DNA from: Paragonimus westermani
Taxonomy: Eukaryota; Platyhelminthes; Trematoda; Plagiorchiida; Troglotrematidae
DNA length: 64,000 nucleotides
Assembly (NCBI GenBank): GCA_008508345.1
Contig: QNGE01000857.1
Coordinates: 123,236 to 187,235 of the forward strand
Direction of reading: 5' to 3'
Shown: positions 53,913 through 62,900 of the stretch, piece by piece
How the letters are laid out: each line of letters opens with the position of its first letter
Numbering within the stretch: the stretch's first letter is position 1
Program-made: the position numbers and the translations under genes
Notes under the pieces: model-generated
Told to the model about the DNA's origin: nothing
Databases searched by the model: none
What the model saw: only the letters and a program-made list of their open reading frames with translations

Positions 53913-56900
53913 AGCAACCACAGTCTGTATATTTGAAAACCGCCTTAATATGCAAATAATACGGGACACAGGAAACACATCCATCAGGCTGTAAACTAGG
54001 TGCCATTTCAGCAGTATCCTACGATCGACGTGGATACAATTCATAGCAGCTTCGACCACTCTATTTTACTTATATGAACAACATAGATAGCTTGCCACGG
54101 GAAGTCCTATCGTTAGCACTTTCAGCTTGTATGTCAAACGGCGGTTTCTATCGTATAACATACAAGGTCATAGGTAAGTCTGACAGTGGCAAACTGCTCA
54201 ACGCCAGACGAAAGCAATCAGAACGAACGTGACAGGATGACTGAAAGTCGAGAGCCCCTACCGATAAACCAACACACAGCAAATTCTACCGACTCCAGGT
54301 CTGTGGACGTGTTGGTCCACACAAAAAACATGAATGAGGCAACACGAAATTGTTAGATCAACTTGTTTGCTAAAACGAGCAACTTGTAAACCAGAAATGG
54401 GTTCCTGCCGGGTATCACCCACGATCACGCACCACTAGGTGATATGTGTAGAGATCTTTTTGGCAAAAATATCATGTAAAGACAAGCTGGTCTATCGTGA
54501 ACTAAGGAAATACTTGTGGTAGTTTTAAAACTTCAGGCCAAGTAAGTATACACGCAGAGCTCTTAAAAGCCCGGCGGCAGCGACCCAGACAATCTAGCAC
54601 GCGGTTGCCCATGGAACTACTGATTGCTCCTGACTAGTATGGAACGATACAGTCGAAGCCCTTATTTTTCACAGTTGGGTACCTACCAAGTTACCAAACC
54701 CGCCGATCTGACTGTAGCAAGGACGTGCATGACACCAACCGGTGATTCGGTATAAAAACCAAAAAAAGTAACTTCAGCTAACTACAAGTTGAAAACTGCT
54801 CGATAACTTCTAGAAACTAAACTCGAATCGTTCATTCCTGGTGACTAATTCCGCTACCCAGGTTTTGAGTCTATGTAGCCTAGACACTTGGCTCTATTTA
54901 GGACCAAGCGTTTCTCATTCGGTCCTAAAGCTGGAACAACTTATGCGAAAACCAGTGAGGACAAGCATACGCAAGAGCACGTAACGGCCGAGTGACCCAA
55001 GATGAACTGTATAATTGTGTGCACGCGTTTCTGAAGGCGAGTGAACAAAGGGGCAACCGATACGATCGTGCTTACCAAGGTGGTGGTGAATAATGCACAG
55101 TGAAAGTGAACAGGTGTTGAAGAAATCGTTTAATGAACAGCGAAATGTGGTGGCGTGCGCATGCACATACTCGTGAGAATATACAAGGCTGAAGTCAAAA
55201 TAAACAAGGCGTGATATTGATCTACCGGACTATAAAAGAGCATGAGAATGGAGCAACATAAAACTGATGGCGTAGGCCTTCAGCAGGCGTGAAGAGAAAA
55301 CCGTGCGCTATTAAAATTACACCAGTTCCGGGTGATGTGTTACGATAACTTAAACACATGTTACGAAGAACAACACAACCTCTCAATTGTAATCTGGGCC
55401 CGTACATCACAAAGTAACTATAGAGAGGTTATTAACATCCCGGGCATACTTTGCACTGTAAATATGCACACAACTGATTCATAACAGTTGATTCTCCCAC
55501 ATTCGTCGAGCTTTTCGTATAGCAACAAGCTTGACGTAAAGGAAACATGGATGCTCCCAAACACAACACAACTTTACTATCCACCCGTTGGAATGTAGCA
55601 ATTCTCTGTTTGATATGGCATACAGTGGGTACCTACACGATTATAGTCCCAACAATCGTAACATAAAGACTATGAACAGCTACACGGAAAGATCCAGCAC
55701 ACACAAGCATATAAATACAAAGATGGTCTATCGAAGCTTATACGTCCTCCAGCTCTCCCTACAACATGTACAGAAAAAGTAAGCTGAGTTACAGTAAGGC
55801 AGTTAGTGGTAGCGTTTCATATTCAATCGAACCCGAGTTCACGAGAACCAGGTGATGACTACAATATAAGAAAAAAGTAGAGCAAGAGAGGAAAGACAGT
55901 AAGCTAACAATTTACTCAACCAATCCTAAGACACTAAGTGAAGATGAGTGATCGAAACGCACCATGGCAGCACGCTATCCACGAGTGGACAAACAGACTA
56001 GTAATGTGGAATGGTAAGCGTGGGCAAACTACCACTGCACTTTAACTAAGACATCCTGGCCGAAGGTAGCAACGGACTCTAACAAACTTGAATGATGCAT
56101 CAACCAGGTAAAAAGGCTGAGTTTAGAAAATCTCTTGCGTGGGTACGTAGTTCTAAAGCACTAGTAGGGTAATTTAAGACCGACGGAAGATAATCGATCA
56201 GTATATCCTAGATGAAAACGTGCGTGTGACACTAGTGTTTTCATGATAAATACACGTCCGATAGTTTAATGACATAGTATGCGAATTTTGCTTGAATGCA
56301 TCCGAATCAGCATACACTGAACTGATCGTGGTGTTGCACCCGAAAGTAGGTTGCGTATGAAAGCAAACTGTCTATCAAGCAACTGTCTATCTGTTTCGAC
56401 TGCAGTAGCTCAAGAGAGGACTAAGCAAAACTAGATAAGGTCAGGAGTTTGAGATCGGGGGGGGGGGTCACGAATGCGTTTGTCATCTAGGTTTGGGCAA
56501 CTTGGAAGAGAAAAGCTCGCGTGTACACTTGAACGTCGCCCGTTTCCACACATACAACGAAAATTTAAAGTCTGTATAGTTCGCAAGCAACCGCGGAAGG
56601 GCTGCATCGACCTACGCGGGTTGGAGACAGCCAGGAGTGATAGTGCACAATACAGTTTCAGGTGACTGAATTTACATGCACAGTAAGCTGGAGCTCACAC
56701 GTGGCAAGAATGCGAGTTCCAATCTACACCCACATGCATCTATGAATGAGCGAGCAAACACAAGCGAGATAAAATCGGATACATAGATGACAGACAAATC
56801 TGATAAAGTGAACGCGCAGTCTGTTAAATGTGTGTTCGACTTTCAGGCAATCGAGCAGTTGTATATACACACAGACAGACAGACAGACGGAAATAGTTCA

Positions 56901-59900
56901 CATGTGTGAATAAACTTGGCCACGCCATGAACCAAATTCGGGTCAACTAACGGCGCAATTAGTGTGTGAGGCTAGAGTGGGACGCCGGCAACAGACAGGA
57001 GGTCTGACGGAGTAAACCAGAAACGTTATGAGTAGACTGCAGTGCATCGGCTAGAATCATGTAATCGTGTAAGATGGCCAAGTTTAGCCAAGCGGAAAAG
57101 CATAACTATAATGTCGGATCAGAAGGCTGCGTTGTCAATGTTTAAAAAACGGCATCGCTAAGAGCAGAAGGAATATTTGAAGTGAAAGAAATGGGAAGCT
57201 GTGGGTTGCTTCACAAGCAGAAGAATAGGTGAGAAAGCCAGTCCAGCTAATCCTGTCGATGATACTCGTAACAACAATAGACAAGTCGGCGACTCATGGA
57301 GCTCAGAAACATGGAAAGAGCAAATCTGAGAAGATACTGGCACAATATGATACCTTGACATAACGGGTATCAAGGGCGTAAGTCTGTCAAGAATATCCAT
57401 CTCTGACTCTCAAAACAGGCTTATTAAAGAAGTCACTCGAGAGTAATAACGTTTCCTAAACAAACGCCTTTGCCTGTTGAAGGGTAAGTCAACGGGTTAG
57501 AGATGCATGCTCGGCGACCCAAGCCAAAGTTATGTAGAGCCCATGTATTTGGTAAGCCGGTAAGTAGATAGCTTGTGGTGGACGGCCACCGAAAAACGGG
57601 AAATGATTAGGCCCCAGCAAAACGAGGGCTGCATTTACGAAAGTTAGGAGGCGTCACTGACCGAAAACGTCCGTCGTCAGAAACAGCTACATGCTTGCGG
57701 TGTATGAGTATTTCTGCACTGTCGGTAATTGTTTCGCCAGATAAAAAGCAAACTTCTACGCTAATGCCGAAACAGGAGCCCAGGATAAGATGAAAGTAGA
57801 GGTATCAGTGCTGATAAGAACAACGTCTACAGGATGCAAGTGGATAAGGACATGCCCCAGAATGATTCAGTGAGTGAGTAAAGTTAAATAAATGTTAAGC
57901 ATGATGAAAAGCAGACCTGAAAAAATCACCTTGGTAGATGAACAGTGTGTAAATGAGGAAACGTAAAGTTGTGATTGCACTTGAGATATTCAGCAATGAA
58001 TATTTTACCTTTACAGAGTACAAGGGGATATGTGGTTCATATCCGATGGCCACACGAGTAAAACAGAACCGTCTGAGAAAAAAATCATACGATAACTATG
58101 GAAAGGTTCACCCAGAAGGGCGTGTGTGAGAGCCCAAAGAAATGACCGCTTGTTAACGGATCAGGAAAGGGGTAGCGTGGCGACCTAACCTCTAATTACC
58201 GAATGGGGAACAGAAGGTATACGGTGAGGAACATTCCGAAAGTAAAATTTAAGACAAAATGGTGGATTAGTAATGAGTCTCATAAAGGAAATCCAGTTGG
58301 ATCCTCGGAAATAAAGTTCGCGAGAAAAGAGGAATCCAGACAATGCAACAAGAGTTCTAGAATTCGCATGAATGAGAAATAGACGTGGTAAGCCATGCAC
58401 GTCGTCTGAACGGAATTAAATAAATTGAAGCAAACAGTTGCCAGTATTAAGAATTTAACTAAAGTAATATTACTCAACTCACCTGAAAGTGTAGAATGAT
58501 GATCCATATGAGACCCAGAGTTAATTTCGGGTTTCCATCCACAATCTCGTCCGCACGAATGTTGACAATGCGAATCTGAAGTTAGAAATCAGGCTGCTAC
58601 TTGAAAACTGAACGAACCATCAACAGCTAGAAATTACACTAACAAACACAATCGCTTATGCTCACGCGGAATCGGAGAATGGATAAAAATATCGGCTGCA
58701 AACAAACGTAGATAACTGTACTCGGGAACCCCGAGGTTTGACAGTCGGGAACAGTATCACGAGTCGCCTCGTGGTTATCAGGTGAGAGTGAGAAGTGTCT
58801 GAGTTTGAACCGTGAAAAAGATCGTTGGATAGGCCATAAAGCAACGCTCACCGATACCTACAACTGTAACGTTAATCAAGTGCTTGACAAAAAATCTGGA
58901 GTACCGTACGGCGTACCTGATCAAAACAAGTGATCCAAGTTTTGGTGATTAAGTCAATAAAACGATTCTGCTGTTGAACGTACAGTGAATATGTGACTTA
59001 TCAAGAGTATGGACATGATCCGCACATGCATGTCAACGTGCAATATCCTGAGGGGACAGATGATTCGCATAAACAGGAAATATAACTCAGGGTTAGAGCA
59101 TGATGGTGTAAGAATATACTTACCCCGCGATACCGCAAATAATTGAGAACCCGCTGTACATTTTGTATCCAGTGGAGACGACTCTCAATGTACTCCAAGC
59201 CCTGGAACAGAAAATGCACTTGGTACAAAATGGAGATATGCGATTGTTACAAATGAACCACTAGGTATATCAAGCAAGAACAAAACCAGAATCCACATTT
59301 ATCACTACGTCCTGCCGACAGTGAGTCTGGACGCACCTCAAGGAAGCATGGTATAAAACAGCAGATGTCCAGTTAGAATCTAGTGGTCTGTGTAGGTAGG
59401 TTCGGATTTACATGCTTCTCCCACAGGCATTGCTGGACACGCTGTATTTCTGATGAAGTTTGAAAAAAAGTACGCAGTTCCAACATTTCTCTTCAAAGAG
59501 GCAAATACTGCAGAAAAAGTCCATGGAAGTGCCGAGGATGGAGCGTGTGTCAAGTAACTAACCAATCTGGATTGGGTACGTGAACAGGTGCATTCACTCA
59601 GTCTTGGTTAATCCGTTTAAATGGAAGGGATCTGCTCCTCAACTCCAAACCGTAGGGCAGTATTACAAGGTTGGACTGATGCTTGCCCAACCCACGTTGT
59701 TGAAGACAGTCCAGTTGGGATCACACATCGCTAAATATCTACCCAGGCGGTCTCAAATACTCAGCCTGCAATATTGTTGACAAGGTGTTCACGAGGATAC
59801 AAGTACCTGATACACTCGTTAATCGTCGACACTCACGGTGACGCAGATGCGTTCGCCGGAGACTCTATTGTATGTTGTTATTGGCAAAACGGCTTTAAGC

Positions 59901-62900
59901 GTTCATTATTCGATGCGTGTTGCCCGACCAGTGACCGTTTTCTTGACATCCTAGTTTCCTGGCGTACTTTTAATAAAGTCCCGATTTATCGGGTGGTGAC
60001 CAAGGTAACGAAAACGCTCGACCGAAAAGTGATGAGGCTGCGAATTATTTAGGCATCGTACCGTAATCCAACGGCTAAAAAATGCCACAAGGCGATCACA
60101 CAAGGAAGTTGAGGACTGGTCTTAGAAAGCCTTAGCAGTTCCTTTAAGTGATATCGAGAGATGCGGTTCTCGAAGTTGGAGGCGATGTGAATACTAAGGT
60201 CACTGCTTGGAAGTGGTTTTGAACATGAAATTGTGGCGTAATCGCTGATTCATCAACAGAATGGGCTGGAGACGTGCAATGAAAGCTTTGACGACTCCAT
60301 AGAATATGGCTCAGAAGCGTCATGTGGAAGGCTTCGCATAGTGTGATCATCTACCACGATGGCTGGGAACAACCAGCCAACAATGCTATATTGAATAGCG
60401 TGCGTTCAGTTCTGCGATTAACTTCTTGCGTAAACATTGTTCTTTCAACTTTTTCCATTTGTACCTTGTTTATTACTGTCACGACTCAATACGGCTCAGT
60501 TGGCACATCTTTAGTTATCGCTGAAAGTTGGAAATTCTGGTCCACGCATGCACGTGCATGCACTGGAAGTGCCAGACTTCAAGTCTGAATTAGTGTGGAT
60601 AAACAATTTTTATCTGGCGTTCAAACAGTACAGGCAGCTTCAGGAATATTTGGCCAACCGCTCTGTTTTACAATGCTAGTGGTCGTGATCGGCACTTCAA
60701 AAATAAAACGGGTTACTAAGAAAAACAGTGACGACTATCATAAACCGTCAGTGTTCATTACCTAATCACGTACTATGATAAAGACAGATAAACTCGAACG
60801 CTTCTGGAGGCAGAACATCACGTGGCAAACAAAAACGCATACGGATTAGCTCCTAAACACTCGAAACACCAAGTTAACATTGCAGAGATACATGATAGTT
60901 TATGTGCCTACAGCATGTCTGACTGTGATCGCAGCTGTCGCCTTCCCATAGACATTTTCGATTAACCCCTTCTAAAAAGGAACATTGCACCCGAATTATC
61001 GTGTCTTATCTCGAGGCGATCGGATAACCTGAGGAACGAACTTGAGTGAGCATTTGTGTGATAATTCAGTCCTACCTGAGTGGTGCGGTGGTCAACACAG
61101 TTGCCTCATGAAAGCAGAGCCGGAGTTCCAGCACCGGCTGTGGCAAATAATATGCACTACCAACGTGTTCTAATAAAGGCGAAGCTCAAGTCTAATGCTT
61201 CCTTTTGAAAGAGGCTGTCCGAGAAGTTTATGGGAATGTGACAGCTGCGATCAATTATGAGTGATTTTTGATCTGCGCTAAACATATTTAAAAGTGAATC
61301 AGTTCTTACAGATTGCGCTAACTTACTGGGTGGTCAATCACACAAAGAAAAAGCTCTAGACAGCTGGAAAGACGTTTGCACTACACCAATCACATAACGA
61401 AAAAGCTGCCTGCCGATCGACTTTCTTCTACCAAAAGGACATTCGCGAATTCCAGTTAGGAGTGAGACTTAACTTGCATACTAAAGAAACCTTAACCGCG
61501 CTGACTTCTCTAACTCATTAAATCTAATCTTCATTTGATAAACGGAGTGGATGTGTTTTTCATCGCTGCCAACCTCGCTCTCCACGATTATTTGCCTATA
61601 GGTCATTCGCTCCCCCAGGTGTTCATCTGAGTACTGGAATCCCCTTATCCAGTTTAGCTCAACTCACTCCTGAACAGCAAACAGCTTAACGAAAATATTG
61701 TTAGATATTTTTCACAATTCCTCTCATGTACTGCACATTGTAGTCACTCAGCGTGTTTGCCATACATGAATAAGTCAAACGCTTAAAGCAAAGCCCGAAC
61801 AGTTATCCAACATGATAACAAATCTCCCCTATTTGTCCAGCAAGCTTTATGACATTTCCAAATGAATTTCTAAAACGTCAACGTGCGTAACCTACAATGC
61901 GGCGTTTAATCACCCCCATTCGTTCATATGTTATACTCTCTGGACGACTATGCAAAACTGAAAATTCACTGGTCCAATGCGAAAAAGTTCTCCTAAACCT
62001 GGTTTGACTTTCAACACGTCCTAGAGCAAACTTATGAGGATCATTGAAATGGCACAAACGATCGCGCAACGATACCAAACCACTTCACGATAACAGAGTA
62101 AACTGATTCAGTGTTCTATAACGGCGGATGAAGAACTCCACACCATCCTGTCACAATAGTCCTGTTGGCAGATTAAGAGGGTTAGAAGTCTACACCTCTG
62201 TGGAGCGATGCACGTCAAGCGGCGTGTAGAACAAAAAAACGGGGGCAGTCGTTCAGATATTCAAGTGAGATAACTGCAAAAAGAAAGACAACCAAAAGAG
62301 AATACCGTCGACACAGTAACCATAACATATACTGCTGCTCAAATACACCAAGCCATGGTCACACAAACGTAAATAACTTGTATGAATCGAGGACGTAAGC
62401 CATGTGTACTTTACAGCAGTTGTGCAGTTAATCGATCGCTTATTTTACATGAACCCACTAGAAACTATACGCGTGCCGATTGACACCAACATGTAAAGCG
62501 ATGAGAATAAATCGACTTCACGAATAAACGGTCAGTTTCCTTGATTTCAAGAAAACTTGCGGGCAAGCGTTGATTTGGTTCATCGGTGACTTTTTGCTTT
62601 TGACACAGAAGTTCCTTCAGGCCTGAAGAAGCCTCTGTGGCGGGAGTGAAACGTTAACAGAAAAACTAAATTATTGATTGTTCAGTTGTTTTGGAATGAT
62701 GGATGTTTAATCAGCCTCAAGCATATTCTAACTAGTTGGTTACTTCGATATCTGTAGCACCTCTGGTTTTCACAGATGAGAAACTATCACAGCCTCAAAT
62801 GGGAGTGACAGAGGTTTCTACAACCAGTAACAGTCAACGAAGTGTCGGGCGGTGGCTTTAATACCACTGGGTTGCAAAGGCATGAGGCACCTTAAGGAAT

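Larger units (their letters stand above)
50161..58482 (-). other. Longest intron (8.3 kb), between CH1 and CH2 exons
   Basis: Contains the (TA)n, poly-G and CAGA tracts. I found no exon or transposon domain on either strand. Its position between the two CH domains would suit an internal promoter, but no promoter signal can be shown. Confidence 0.8.

Noticed and set aside
53818..54059. Frames rich in Ile-Tyr
   Set aside because: Translation of the (TA)n microsatellite.
59580..60588. Plus-strand frames at 59580-60052 and 60322-60588
   Set aside because: I considered transposon or host protein origin but could not recognise any domain.
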